A stretch of 64,000 nt of DNA. Origin: Enterococcaceae bacterium (GTDB lineage Bacteria > Bacillota > Bacilli > Lactobacillales > Enterococcaceae). The notes under the pieces are model-generated. The model was not told where the DNA came from and searched no databases. It worked only from the letters and a program-made list of their open reading frames with translations. Positions 35,865 through 44,715 of this stretch are shown one piece after another (the stretch's first letter is position 1; every line of letters starts with the position of its first letter). The position numbers and the translations under genes were made by a program. The DNA is taken from the NCBI GenBank assembly GCA_022649665.1, contig JALCOL010000012.1:19287-83286 (forward strand), in the 5' to 3' direction.

Positions 35865-36310
35865 TGTTCCCCTTCCTTTTGATTATATTCATCAAGCAGC
35901 TGGTTCAGCCGCCCGATTTGCGCGATCAGGCTCGCGAATGCTGCCGGATCACTTCTTTGCGCATAATAATACGGTGCCAGCAATATTTGATAATTTTCAT
36001 TCAAACTTTTCAATCCGCACGGTGTGAGCGATAAACAATGGCTGCGTTCATCACGCGGATTACTGGTCTTCTCAGCCAGTCCCAAATCGATCAGTTTCTT
36101 CAAAGTCCGGCTGACCGATGCTTTTTGCAGCTGCAGTTTTTGACCGATTTGATTGGCAGTCACCTGATCGGCCGCTAAAAAAATCGCTGAAAGAATATCC
36201 AGCTCATTCGTCGTTAAAGTGAGCGAACCCTGTTGCGAAAAGATCTTGCGAGCGAATTCATGCAGCACCGCGATCTCTTTTCCCATTTCGATCCAATGAT
36301 CTTTCGACAA
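35861..36310 (-). CDS. MarR-family regulator
   Basis: The 149-residue protein has the MarR winged helix (LDILSAIFLAADQVTANQIGQKLQLQKASVSRTLKKLIDLGLAEKTS with a DERSHCLSLT wing). The start is TTG at 36310 behind AGGAGGG. A perfect 33-base palindrome covers its -10 box, so it is almost surely self-repressed, and with it the FUSC-like exporter gene downstream. Confidence 0.88.
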   Translation of the reverse strand: MSKDHWIEMGKEIAVLHEFARKIFSQQGSLTLTTNELDILSAIFLAADQVTANQIGQKLQLQKASVSRTLKKLIDLGLAEKTSNPRDERSHCLSLTPCGLKSLNENYQILLAPYYYAQRSDPAAFASLIAQIGRLNQLLDEYNQKEGEQ

Positions 36311-36320
36311 AAAAATCCCT

Positions 36321-36371
36321 CCTTATATAGTTAACGTCGTTAACTATATAAGGAAAGGAATGTGCTGTCAA
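36321..36371 (-). promoter_or_regulatory. MarR promoter with perfect palindromic operator
   Basis: TTGACA (36366-36371) and TATAGT (36343-36348) are 17 bases apart. The 33-base palindrome 36321-36353 has two 16-base arms (CCTTATATAGTTAACG and its complement) around a single T at 36337 and covers the -10 box and start point. Confidence 0.8.
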
Positions 36372-36409
36372 GTCAAAAATGAAGCAGCTGATCCTCTCAC
36401 TGCCGCAAA

Positions 36410-36670
36410 CTATAGTGCCGTGAAAAAAGTGATCAGACCGAAGATGATCCCCGGAAAGTTTGCAATCGAAAGCGGCAAGTCGCGCGGTTTTTTCCCAAGA
36501 CCATAAACGACCCAAAAGCTGCAGTTGATAGCGGCTACCAGCGGCTGAATCGGATTTCCCTTTGCCCCGGCCAAATTATCGATGATCTGCGGGATATAAG
36601 AAACATACATGAGAACCGACATGACCGTCGCGATCCAGCTGATATAAGTGATAAATTTACTGTTTTTCAT
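36410..36670 (-). CDS. SemiSWEET-type small sugar transporter
   Basis: The 86-residue protein has three membrane segments with the PQ motif (MYVSYIPQIIDNL) and a conserved Asn/Trp segment (INCSFWVVYGLGKKPRDLPLSIAN). SemiSWEETs dimerise to move sugars down a gradient. It is monocistronic, with AAGGGATC before ATG. It is of the usual length for the family. Confidence 0.85.
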   Translation of the reverse strand: MKNSKFITYISWIATVMSVLMYVSYIPQIIDNLAGAKGNPIQPLVAAINCSFWVVYGLGKKPRDLPLSIANFPGIIFGLITFFTAL

Positions 36671-36745
36671 CCAAGAAGATCCCTTCGCATACTATTTTGC
36701 TTTATTGTAACGTAAGCAAAAACAGTTGGCAAAGATCATTGCTCA

Positions 36746-37231
36746 TCATTTATTCCAGAAAAATGTCCATTCGTCGAGGGTTTCACCGTTGTTTACGCGC
36801 CCAGCCAGCTGGTAGGCATCGATCGCACCAAAAATCGCCACGATCCACGGTCCGGCGATCGGAATGATAAAGATCCCCAAAAGAAACGCAATGATCATCA
36901 CGATCCCTTTCGTTTTCTGCCCAAACCAGATCAGAGACGGCAAACCCGGAATAAACAAACCGATGATCGTCGCTAAGATTGGATTTACGACCGAACTCCC
37001 CGCGGCGCGTACTGGCGCTGCTGCGCTGCCAGCGGCTCCCGTCCGTTTGATTTTGCGCGGGTTGACACCGCACGTCAAACAGATCTCTTGATTCGGTTCG
37101 ATCGTACTTCCGCAGTTGTAACAGTAGTTGATCACTTTCCCTTGTTTGACTCCGCAAGATGTGCAGAATTCCGCCTGTTTGTTCATCGGTTTTCCGCAAT
37201 TTGTACAATAGTAGTTTTGGCTATTTTCCAT
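36746..37231 (-). CDS. double zinc-ribbon membrane protein
   Basis: The 161-residue protein has three CxxC zinc-ribbon units at its N-terminus (CTNCGKP/CTSCG, CYNCGS/CLTCG) and two hydrophobic segments in the C-terminal half (FIPGLPSLIWFG, GIVMIIAFLLGIFIIPIAGPWIVAIF). The layout is that of DZR plus TM2-like proteins of unknown function. Its ATG overlaps the end of the HTH gene upstream, with GGGGGAG before it. Confidence 0.7.
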   Translation of the reverse strand: MENSQNYYCTNCGKPMNKQAEFCTSCGVKQGKVINYCYNCGSTIEPNQEICLTCGVNPRKIKRTGAAGSAAAPVRAAGSSVVNPILATIIGLFIPGLPSLIWFGQKTKGIVMIIAFLLGIFIIPIAGPWIVAIFGAIDAYQLAGRVNNGETLDEWTFFWNK

Positions 37232-37553
37232 TCTTTTTCTCCCCCATCATTTTGTGTACTGGATTTTTTGTTGTTTTTTCTGATTCTTTGGCTGCACTTA
37301 ACAGCCTTCTGATCTGTCTTTCTGAGTAATCAAAAGAAATCGCCAACTGCTGTATCTCTTCTTTTGAAAATGATTTTCCGTGCGCGATTTCTTTTTTCAG
37401 ATACTCCTTCACATACGCCGAAGCCATCAATTTTGTTGGAAAGCTGATTGTTAATCCTTTGAAATTTCGGTACAAAATCAAACTGTCTTCCAGCGAAGTG
37501 AGTTGTGCGATCGTCTTGTAGATGCCATTCAACCCTTCGATGTCTTTCTTCAC
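37221..37553 (-). CDS. small helix-turn-helix protein (Mor-like)
   Basis: The 110-residue protein has a C-terminal helix-turn-helix-like part (SFSKEEIQQLAISFDYSERQIRRLL). The start is put at GTG 37553, with GAAGGCGGCG upstream. It overlaps the zinc-ribbon gene by 11 bases, so the pair is probably one unit. Its resemblance to Mor/sigma-like small regulators is weak. Confidence 0.5.
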   Translation of the reverse strand: MKKDIEGLNGIYKTIAQLTSLEDSLILYRNFKGLTISFPTKLMASAYVKEYLKKEIAHGKSFSKEEIQQLAISFDYSERQIRRLLSAAKESEKTTKNPVHKMMGEKKNGK

Positions 37554-37687
37554 ATATTCGCCGCCTTCCCTTCTTCCCAACTTTCTTTCTTAGTTTAAAG
37601 GTTATTTTTTGACATTTCCCGTTCGCAAGACAAGTCATTTTGCACTGCCATTTGCATAACATATGTCGTTTCACGCAAACGATAAAA

Positions 37688-37722
37688 AAACCGAACCGCT
37701 GTTCACGATCCGGTTCGGGTCT
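37688..37722 (-). terminator. terminator after treC
   Basis: On the minus strand CCGAACCG and CGGTTCGG arms are followed by TTTTTTT, directly after the treC stop. Confidence 0.85.
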
Positions 37723-37728
37723 TCTAGA

Positions 37729-39351
37729 TCATCGCAAGATCGCAAGTGCTTGGTACGGCTGCATTTCAAAGGAAGTCGTCAATTTTTTGGCAGGATAATT
37801 ATTGATCAGTTCTTTCCCATTGAGAAATTCTTTCGGGATCGTCACTTTCGGATGATCCGCATAAAAATTAGTAAGAACAAGCAGTTTTTGTCCCTCATAT
37901 TCGCGCAAATAACTGTACACTTGCGGATGAGCTGGCAAATAGGCTTGGTAGCTTCCGCGAGAAATGAGCGGATACGCCTTGCGCAGCGCGATCAGCTGCT
38001 GATAAAAAGGAAAGATCTCGCCGCTTTCCAGCTCGCGCGCCGCATTGATCATCGGATAATTTTGGGCGATTTTCAGCCAAGGAGTCCCTTTTGAAAAGCC
38101 GGCATTTTTTTCTGCCGACCACTGCATCGGTGTCCGCGCATTGTCGCGCGCCTTCGTTTTGACGATCTGCAAAGCTTCTGCAGCCGATTTGCCAGCGGCT
38201 AAAAGATTTCGATAGGCGTTTTGCGCTTCGATATCTACGTAATCGGTGATATCGGCATAATCCGGGTCAAGCATCCCGAGCTCTTCGCCCATATAAATAA
38301 ACGGGGTCCCGCGGTTCAAATGGATCGCGGCTGCCAGCATCTGTGCACCTTTGACGCGGTGATCCTGCCACTGGATAAAACGGTTCAAAGCCCGCGGCTG
38401 ATCATGATTGTTCCAAAAAAGCGCGTTCCAGCCGTCGTTGCGGCTCATCGCTTCACCCCAGCTGTGCAGCAGCTGCTTCAATTCAGCAAAGTCGAACGCG
38501 CAAGTCGTCCATTTTTGACCTGCTTCATAATCGACTTTCAAATGATGGAAATTAAACGTCATGTCCAATTCCTTGCGGTCTGGCCGCGTATACAAGATAC
38601 AATTTTCGATCGTCGTCGAACTCATTTCGCCGACGGTCACGACTGACGGATCTTTGCCGAATGTTGCGCGGTTCAGCTCCTGCAAATAATCGTGCGTGAC
38701 CGGTTTATCCGTATATTCCGGTTTGCCGTCGTCAACCGGATTGTCTTTTAATACGGTGTCTTTCCCAATCACATTGAGAACGTCAAAGCGCAATCCTTTC
38801 ACGCCTTTTTCCAGCCAAAAATCAACGACTTTGAATAACTCTTCGCGCACACGCGGGTTGCGCCAATTCAAATCGGCCTGGCTTGGATCATAAAGATGCA
38901 GATAATATTTGCCGGTATCGCCAAACGGTGCCCAGGCGCTGCCGCCGAACTTTGAGATCCAATCAGTAGGGGCATCGCGCAAAATAAAATAATCTTGATA
39001 TTTTTCATCACCGGCCAACGCTTTTTGAAACCACGGATGGGCCGTCGAGACATGATTCAAAACCATATCGACCATGATTTCGATCCCGCAGCTTTTTGCT
39101 GCCGCAATAAGCTTTTCAAAGTCCTGCATCGTCCCGAAAACCGGATCGATCCCGCAATAATCTGAAATGTCGTAGCCGTTGTCCTTTTGCGGACTTGGGT
39201 AGATCGGGCTGAGCCAAAGCATGTCGACTCCTAATTTATGTAAGTAAGGCAGGCGCTGGATAATGCCCGCCAAATCTCCGATCCCATTTTGGTCAGTATC
39301 TTGGAATGATTTTGGATAAATCTGATAGATCACTTTTTCTTGCAATGACAT
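37729..39351 (-). CDS. treC: trehalose-6-phosphate hydrolase (GH13)
   Basis: The 540-residue enzyme follows the GH13 oligo-1,6-glucosidase/TreC pattern: YQIYPKSFQDT, DMVLNHVS, catalytic nucleophile in LRFDVLNVIG, acid/base in VTVGEMSS and WNNHDQPR. It splits trehalose-6-phosphate into glucose and glucose-6-phosphate. It follows treB with a hairpin between them, and TreR is divergent, which settles its substrate. Confidence 0.92.
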   Translation of the reverse strand: MSLQEKVIYQIYPKSFQDTDQNGIGDLAGIIQRLPYLHKLGVDMLWLSPIYPSPQKDNGYDISDYCGIDPVFGTMQDFEKLIAAAKSCGIEIMVDMVLNHVSTAHPWFQKALAGDEKYQDYFILRDAPTDWISKFGGSAWAPFGDTGKYYLHLYDPSQADLNWRNPRVREELFKVVDFWLEKGVKGLRFDVLNVIGKDTVLKDNPVDDGKPEYTDKPVTHDYLQELNRATFGKDPSVVTVGEMSSTTIENCILYTRPDRKELDMTFNFHHLKVDYEAGQKWTTCAFDFAELKQLLHSWGEAMSRNDGWNALFWNNHDQPRALNRFIQWQDHRVKGAQMLAAAIHLNRGTPFIYMGEELGMLDPDYADITDYVDIEAQNAYRNLLAAGKSAAEALQIVKTKARDNARTPMQWSAEKNAGFSKGTPWLKIAQNYPMINAARELESGEIFPFYQQLIALRKAYPLISRGSYQAYLPAHPQVYSYLREYEGQKLLVLTNFYADHPKVTIPKEFLNGKELINNYPAKKLTTSFEMQPYQALAILR

Positions 39352-39369
39352 CGAAAATTTCTCCTTTAA

Positions 39370-39401
39370 ACAAAACCGCCGGAAAAGTCCCCGGCGGTTT
39401 T
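39370..39401 (-). terminator. hairpin between treB and treC
   Basis: AACCGCCGG and CCGGCGGTT arms lie in the 62-base gap and are flanked by T-runs. It may be a partial terminator that lowers treC expression or a processing site. Confidence 0.65.
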
Positions 39402-39413
39402 GAATGATTTTTA

Positions 39414-41369
39414 TTAAATCGGGGTTGCCTGCATGATCGTTTCCGCATGCTTGATATTGAGCGTATTGATCGTTGGGTCTACTTGGAAGTGATGCGAATT
39501 CGTCACGATGACCGGTGTCTGCATTGAATATCCTGCGGCCTTGACCGCTTTCAGATCAAATTCTGCCAAGAGCTGTCCTTGTTTGACATGGTCGCCTTGT
39601 TTGACATGCGCCGTAAAGTATTTTCCTTTTAATTTCACAGTATCCATTCCCAAATGGATCAGCACTTCGATCCCTTCGTCGCTGATCAGACCGATCGCAT
39701 GCTTCGTCGGGAAAAGCAAGCTGACCTCGCCGTCAAATGGAGCGGTCACGCGTCCTGAGGTCGGTTCGATCACGACTCCCTGACCCATTAAACCTCCCGC
39801 GAATGCTTGATCCTGCGCTTTTTCCAGTGGCAGGATTTCTCCTTCGAGCGGAGACGCGATCGGTGTTTTGGCATGGACAGCGGTTGAAAAATCTTGCGGT
39901 GCTTCTTGCACTTCGACCGGCAACTCTTCGCCGATCCGGTCGATCTTATTGAACAGCCCGATCCGCCGAAAAGCTAAAGTCAATGTGATCGGAACTGCGA
40001 TCGCGATCACCATCGCGATCAAAAAGGCTGGATAGTCTTGCGCACGGATCGCCAAGATCCCCGGCAGTCCGCCGACACCGATCGCGTTAGCACGAACTTT
40101 CATCAAAGTAACAAAAAGTCCAGCGACGCCGCTGCCGATCATCGCAGCAACAAACGGATATACATATTTCAAATTGATCCCGAACATGGCCGGCTCAGTG
40201 ACCCCCAGCCACGCGGAGATCGTTGACGGGATCGAAACTTGTTCTTCTCGCTTGTCGCCCCGATGTGCAAAGATCACCGCAAGCACGGAAGCACCTTGCG
40301 CGATATTCGACAAACAGATCATCGGCCAAAGATTCGTTGAACCGAAGTCGGCGATCAGCTGAGTATCGATCGCAAGCGTCGTATGGTGGAGACCCGTGAT
40401 CACTAACGGTGCATAAAAAGCGCCGAAGAGTGCGCCGAAGAGCCAGTTAAAGGAAGAAGTCAGGCCGCCGTTCACGACCATCGAGATCCATGAGCCGATC
40501 GTCCAGCCGATCGGTCCCAAGATCATGTGTGCCGCCAAAATCGTCGGCAAAAGTGAGAAGAACGGGACAAAGATCATCGAAACCGCTTCTGGGATATGTT
40601 TTCTAAAGAAGCGTTCCAGATAGACCAGCATGAAGCCCGCCAGCATCGCCGGGATCACTTGCGCTTGGTAGCCGATTTTATCCATTGTGAAAAATCCAAA
40701 ATCCCATGTCCAGTTTTTAGCGATCTCAGCCGCCGAAGTCCCGTTCACCGCATACGCATTCAATAATTGCGGCGAGACTAAGGTGATCCCGAGAACGATC
40801 CCGAGAATCTGTGTTGTGCCCATCTTGCGCGTGATCGACCAAGTGATCCCGACCGGCAGGAAGTGGAAGATCGCTTCCCCTGGGAGCCACAAGAATCCAT
40901 TGACACCACTCCAAAATGTCGAAGCTTCAACGATCGTTTTGCCGTCCAGCATACTCATCGGCACCGCTTCTAAAATATTGCGGAACCCTAAGATAAGACC
41001 GCCGACGATGATCGCCGGCAATAATGGCGTAAAAATTTCGGCTAAAACAGTCACTGCCCGCTGCAGCGGATTCAAATTTTGTTTCGCCGCCGATTTGGCA
41101 GATTCTTTTGAAACTCCCTCGATCCCTGAGACTTTGACGAAATCATTGTAAAAATCCGGCACTTCATTACCGATGATCACTTGAAACTGGCCAGCGTTCG
41201 TAAACATTCCTTTCACGGCTGGAATATTTTCGATCGCCTTTTTTTGGGCTTTTTCCGGATCATTCAATACAAAGCGCATCCGCGTCGCACAATGGGTCAC
41301 TGCCGAAACATTGTCTTTCCCTCCCAATGCGCGCAGAAGATCGCGCCCATCTTTTTCAAATTTCCCCAT
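39414..41369 (-). CDS. treB: trehalose-specific PTS EIIBCA
   Basis: The 651-residue protein has EIIB (phosphorylated Cys in VTHCATRMRF, near residue 27), EIIC (about 105-470, TGLHHTTLAID and VTEPAMFGIN) and a C-terminal EIIA domain (His in EVLIHLGMDT). It imports trehalose as the 6-phosphate. Unlike many Gram-positive treP/treB proteins it has its own EIIA domain, so it can take phosphate directly from HPr. Divergent from treR with its operator in between. Confidence 0.9.
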   Translation of the reverse strand: MGKFEKDGRDLLRALGGKDNVSAVTHCATRMRFVLNDPEKAQKKAIENIPAVKGMFTNAGQFQVIIGNEVPDFYNDFVKVSGIEGVSKESAKSAAKQNLNPLQRAVTVLAEIFTPLLPAIIVGGLILGFRNILEAVPMSMLDGKTIVEASTFWSGVNGFLWLPGEAIFHFLPVGITWSITRKMGTTQILGIVLGITLVSPQLLNAYAVNGTSAAEIAKNWTWDFGFFTMDKIGYQAQVIPAMLAGFMLVYLERFFRKHIPEAVSMIFVPFFSLLPTILAAHMILGPIGWTIGSWISMVVNGGLTSSFNWLFGALFGAFYAPLVITGLHHTTLAIDTQLIADFGSTNLWPMICLSNIAQGASVLAVIFAHRGDKREEQVSIPSTISAWLGVTEPAMFGINLKYVYPFVAAMIGSGVAGLFVTLMKVRANAIGVGGLPGILAIRAQDYPAFLIAMVIAIAVPITLTLAFRRIGLFNKIDRIGEELPVEVQEAPQDFSTAVHAKTPIASPLEGEILPLEKAQDQAFAGGLMGQGVVIEPTSGRVTAPFDGEVSLLFPTKHAIGLISDEGIEVLIHLGMDTVKLKGKYFTAHVKQGDHVKQGQLLAEFDLKAVKAAGYSMQTPVIVTNSHHFQVDPTINTLNIKHAETIMQATPI

Positions 41370-41398
41370 TTCTATTCCCCCTACAGATTATTTTTAAC

Positions 41399-41460
41399 TT
41401 GTACATACATGTTTTACATTTCCATCATATACAGGTTTCAGAATAATGTAAAGGCTTGCA
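41399..41460 (-). promoter_or_regulatory. treB promoter with TreR-like operator and cre-like site
   Basis: On the minus strand TTTACA (41447-41452) and TATGAT (41424-41429) are 17 bases apart. ACATGTATGTACAAG (41399-41413), just downstream, resembles the TreR operator. TGTAAAGGCTTGCA (41447-41460) overlaps the -35 box and matches 12 of 14 cre positions. Confidence 0.65.
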
Positions 41461-41652
41461 AAAATCCATTTCATTCGTTATTGTTTTAAATATGAAAACC
41501 ATTCACATTTAATGATTTTTCCTTTGAAAGCAAAAGAGGGAAAAATGAAAAAAATCGCGCGGGCAAGTAGGGCGCAAAGCCTACAAGTGAAAAAAAAAGC
41601 ACACAAAAATTAAATTTTGCTAATAAATTCATTGGCAAGCCTCGCAGAAACA

Positions 41653-41681
41653 TTTACAGAAGAACCACGGACCGATACAAT
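41653..41681 (+). promoter_or_regulatory. treR promoter
   Basis: TTTACA (41653-41658) and TACAAT (41676-41681) are separated by 17 bases and lie about 30 bases before the treR GTG. The region 41461-41650 holds no gene. Confidence 0.6.
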
Positions 41682-41710
41682 GAATTCAAAGCAAAACAGG
41701 AGGAATCGAT

Positions 41711-42430
41711 GTGAAATCTTATCAGCGGATCTACCATGAAATCGAAGAAGCGATCCTCGCCGGCCGCTACCAGCCTGAAAGTTTTCTGCCGAGCGAAAAT
41801 CAATTGAGCACACAATATGATGTCTCGCGCGACACGGTCCGCAAAGCACTCGCCTCACTCGTCGCCAACGGCTATATCCAAAAAATCCGCGGCAAGGGCT
41901 CGATCGTGATCCAGCGCGAACAATTGCGTTTCCCGCTATCGGGTCTGACAAGCTATCACGAGCTGCAGCGCGCTTATGGTTATGATTCAACAACGGAAGT
42001 AGTTTCGCTGGAGAAGGCGATCATCACCCCGGAGCTCGCTGAATCGAGCGGCTTTTCAGTGGGCGAAGAAGTTTGGAAGACTGTCCGGATCCGCAAGATC
42101 GACGGTCAAAAAGTCATTTTGGATAAAGACCTGCTGCTGGTCAAGTATATCCCGGAGTTGACGGAGGAGAATTTGACGCATTCGCTTTACCATTATATCG
42201 AAAGCGATCTCAAGCTTGCGATCGCTTATGCGGAAAAAGAAATCACGATCGACAACTTGACGCCTGAAGACCATTTGCTCGATCTTCATGAGAATGATAT
42301 CAATATCGTTTCCGTCAAAAGCCGCGTCTATTTAGCAGACGCGGCGCAATTTCAATATACCGAGAGCCGCCACCAAGTCGACAAATTCCGCTTTTTCGAC
42401 TTCGCGCGCCGCAACCCGAGTGTTTACTGA
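41711..42430 (+). CDS. treR: trehalose operon repressor, GntR/HutC family
   Basis: The 239-residue regulator has a GntR winged helix (LPSENQLSTQYDVSRDTVRKALASLVANGYIQKIRGKGS) and a UTRA ligand domain (FSVGEEVWKTVRIRKIDGQKVILDKDLL), of normal TreR length. It senses trehalose-6-phosphate and represses treBC. The start is GTG at 41711 with CAGGAGG in front. Confidence 0.92.
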   Translation: MKSYQRIYHEIEEAILAGRYQPESFLPSENQLSTQYDVSRDTVRKALASLVANGYIQKIRGKGSIVIQREQLRFPLSGLTSYHELQRAYGYDSTTEVVSLEKAIITPELAESSGFSVGEEVWKTVRIRKIDGQKVILDKDLLLVKYIPELTEENLTHSLYHYIESDLKLAIAYAEKEITIDNLTPEDHLLDLHENDINIVSVKSRVYLADAAQFQYTESRHQVDKFRFFDFARRNPSVY

Positions 42431-42435
42431 CCTGG

Positions 42436-43236
42436 TCAGCGGACCAATAGTCGCAGTTTTCTCTCTGTCACGGCATCGCCCGCATTTTGCATCACAAGAT
42501 ACTGCTCGGCGCTCGGCACTTTCATGACACTTTCGACCAAATACAAGTCGCCGACCGGCACCGTATTTAAAATGATCCGCTGCTCTTCAAAATCGCAAAC
42601 AGACAGCTGATTCCACGCATCCAAAAAAATTGGATCGCTCTTGAGTGCTTGAAAGATCGAAAGCAGAAAAGGCGAATCCGCATTTTGTCCGCACAGCTGC
42701 CGAAAGACCGAAGTCAAATATACCGCATAATGCTCCCAGCTGATCAGATTTTCGCGGTAATACTCCTCTTGGAAGACCCGGTAGATCCAATTCCGCTTGA
42801 GCGGCGGAACTTCGGACGAATAATGATAAACTTGCTCATAGCCTTGGTTCGCTGCGATGATTGTCATATTGCGGTCGATCGCAAACGCCGGATGCGGATC
42901 CAAGACGTTCAGCCAGTCAAAAATACTTTGATTGACTTCCATGATCGGCCGCGCCGGCGGAACAAATCCGGCTAGATTGAATACATAATTGATTTCTGAC
43001 TGGTCGAGCTTCAGCGCTGTACATAGGCTCTCCAATACTTCAGCGGAAGGCGCCGCACCGGTCCTGCCCTGTTCGATCCGCGTATACCAATCCGTACTCA
43101 CGTGCGCCAAAGCGGCCACTTCTTCGCGCGTCAACCCGCTTGTTCGCCGCTTCCTGTTCTGTGAAACCGGAAATTGTTCGACATTCGCATTCTTTCGGCG
43201 ATACCGGAAAAAATGTCCTAACACTTTCTCGTTCAT
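42436..43236 (-). CDS. XRE-family regulator with MmyB-like ligand domain
   Basis: The 266-residue protein has an N-terminal XRE helix-turn-helix (TSGLTREEVAALAHVSTDWYTRIEQGR) and a MmyB/PAS-like C-terminal domain (FAIDRNMTIIAANQGYEQVY). Members sense small molecules (fatty-acid-like ligands are reported for MmyB-type proteins). ATG at 43236 is preferred because GGAGGTGAGGC precedes it. It is divergent from gap, so it may control a nearby promoter, but the target is unknown. Confidence 0.8.
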   Translation of the reverse strand: MNEKVLGHFFRYRRKNANVEQFPVSQNRKRRTSGLTREEVAALAHVSTDWYTRIEQGRTGAAPSAEVLESLCTALKLDQSEINYVFNLAGFVPPARPIMEVNQSIFDWLNVLDPHPAFAIDRNMTIIAANQGYEQVYHYSSEVPPLKRNWIYRVFQEEYYRENLISWEHYAVYLTSVFRQLCGQNADSPFLLSIFQALKSDPIFLDAWNQLSVCDFEEQRIILNTVPVGDLYLVESVMKVPSAEQYLVMQNAGDAVTERKLRLLVR

Positions 43237-43283
43237 TTGCCTCACCTCCGCATAGGAGAAGTTATCCTATGATAAATCAGCTC

Positions 43284-43312
43284 TTACTGTTGTTATTCAA
43301 GCACAGTATACT
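43284..43312 (+). promoter_or_regulatory. candidate gap promoter
   Basis: TTACTG (43284-43289) and TATACT (43307-43312) are 17 bases apart, 43 bases before the gap start. Confidence 0.5.
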
Positions 43313-43354
43313 ATACACGTAGCTAAGAAAGACAGTAAAAAGGAGGAGTTCCAT

Positions 43355-44380
43355 ATGACAGCAAAAATTGGAATCAATGGTTTTGGACGAATCGGCCGCT
43401 TGGCTTTTCGCCGTATCCTGCAGCAGGAAAAATCAGGAAATCTCGAGGTCGTAGCGATCAATGATCTGACTTCGACGAAGATGCTCGCTCATTTACTTAA
43501 ATATGATTCAACCCATGGCGTATTCGATGCAGACGTGACCTACACAGAAGACTCGATCGTCGTGAACGGCAAGAATTATCATGTCTATGCGGAACCTGAT
43601 GCCCGCAAGATCCCGTGGGCAAAACAGGACGGTGTCGATCTGGTGCTCGAATGTACCGGCTTCTATACCTCCAAAGAAAAATCACAAGCCCATCTCGATG
43701 CCGGCGTCAAACGCGTTTTGATCTCTGCACCCGCAGGCAATGATGTAAAAACGATCGTTTACAACGTCAATGACGATATTTTGACTCCCGAAGATAAAAT
43801 CATCTCCGTTGGGTCCTGCACGACAAACTGCTTGGCGCCAATGGCTGAAGCGCTCGATAAAGAATTCGGCATCGAAGCCGGCACGATGACGACAGTCCAT
43901 GCCTACACTTCAACGCAAATGATCTTGGACGGTCCCGTTCGCGGCGGCAACTTGCGTGCAGCTCGGACCGCTGCTTCCAACATCATCCCGCATTCTACCG
44001 GTGCTGCAAAAGCGATCGGTCTCGTATTGCCGAACTTGAAAGGCAAACTCCAAGGCCATGCACAACGGATCCCAGTGGACGATGGTTCATTGACCGAACT
44101 CGTGACCGTCTTGAATACCAAAAACTTGACCGCCGACTCAATCAACCAAGCGGTGAAGAAATATACTGAAAACAACGAAAGCTTCGGCTGGAACGAAGAT
44201 GAGATCGTTTCAAGAGATGTCGTCAACTCGACATTCGGCTCGATCTTTGATCCGACACAAACCGATGTTGTCACCACTGCCAACGTTCAGCTCGTGAAAA
44301 CCGTTGCTTGGTACGACAACGAATACGGCTTTACTTGCCAAATGGTTCGGACACTCGAAAAATTCGCAGATCCAAGCTAA
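43355..44380 (+). CDS. gap: glyceraldehyde-3-phosphate dehydrogenase
   Basis: The 341-residue enzyme has the NAD loop [13 protein letters not shown], the catalytic Cys in SCTTNCLAP, the catalytic His in HAYTSTQ and the C-terminal WYDNEYGF. It makes 1,3-bisphosphoglycerate in glycolysis. It stands alone rather than in the cggR-gap-pgk-tpiA operon, so it may be a second copy or a rearranged main gene. AAGGAGGAG precedes ATG; codon use is strongly biased (AAC, GAA, ATC), as in highly expressed genes. Confidence 0.95.
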   Translation: MTAKIGINGFGRIGRLAFRRILQQEKSGNLEVVAINDLTSTKMLAHLLKYDSTHGVFDADVTYTEDSIVVNGKNYHVYAEPDARKIPWAKQDGVDLVLECTGFYTSKEKSQAHLDAGVKRVLISAPAGNDVKTIVYNVNDDILTPEDKIISVGSCTTNCLAPMAEALDKEFGIEAGTMTTVHAYTSTQMILDGPVRGGNLRAARTAASNIIPHSTGAAKAIGLVLPNLKGKLQGHAQRIPVDDGSLTELVTVLNTKNLTADSINQAVKKYTENNESFGWNEDEIVSRDVVNSTFGSIFDPTQTDVVTTANVQLVKTVAWYDNEYGFTCQMVRTLEKFADPS

Positions 44381-44402
44381 GTCATGAAATTTAGATGAAA
44401 CG

Positions 44403-44438
44403 AAAGCTCCCCTTCGAAAATGAAGAGGAGCTTTTTTT
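44403..44438 (+). terminator. gap terminator
   Basis: AAAGCTCC and GGAGCTTT arms are followed by a T-run directly after the gap stop. Confidence 0.9.
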
Positions 44439-44587
44439 GGTGGTTATTGTGTGGTGGATTTATAACTGCTGATATAATGTAGTTGAGAGATAAGGATAGA
44501 CTTGTTTATGATGCGCCTCACCGCAGAATACAATACATTCCGCCACTGATTCCCATTTGTAAAAGAAGGAGTGGCTAATCACTGCTA

Positions 44588-44659
44588 ATGTACTTTGAGT
44601 TTCTCTTGCGAATACTGTTCGAATTGATTACTCTGCCGATTCGTGCACTAATTGGTTGA
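44588..44659 (+). CDS. candidate 23-residue hydrophobic peptide next to the array
   Basis: A short frame starts MYFEFLLRIL, continues FELITLPIRALIG and stops at 44657-44659. It is amphipathic to hydrophobic with charged residues at 4, 8 and 12. AAGGAG lies 16 bases before, which is rather far, and a 5-codon GTG frame overlaps its ATG as TAATG. It may be a small membrane peptide or toxin-like product, or chance. The rest of 44439-44715 shows no gene. Confidence 0.25.
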   Translation: MYFEFLLRILFELITLPIRALIG

Positions 44660-44715
44660 TAAGTTAAATCTAAAATATGCAAGTTGGATGATCCGACTGA
44701 ACAACACTACTGATA

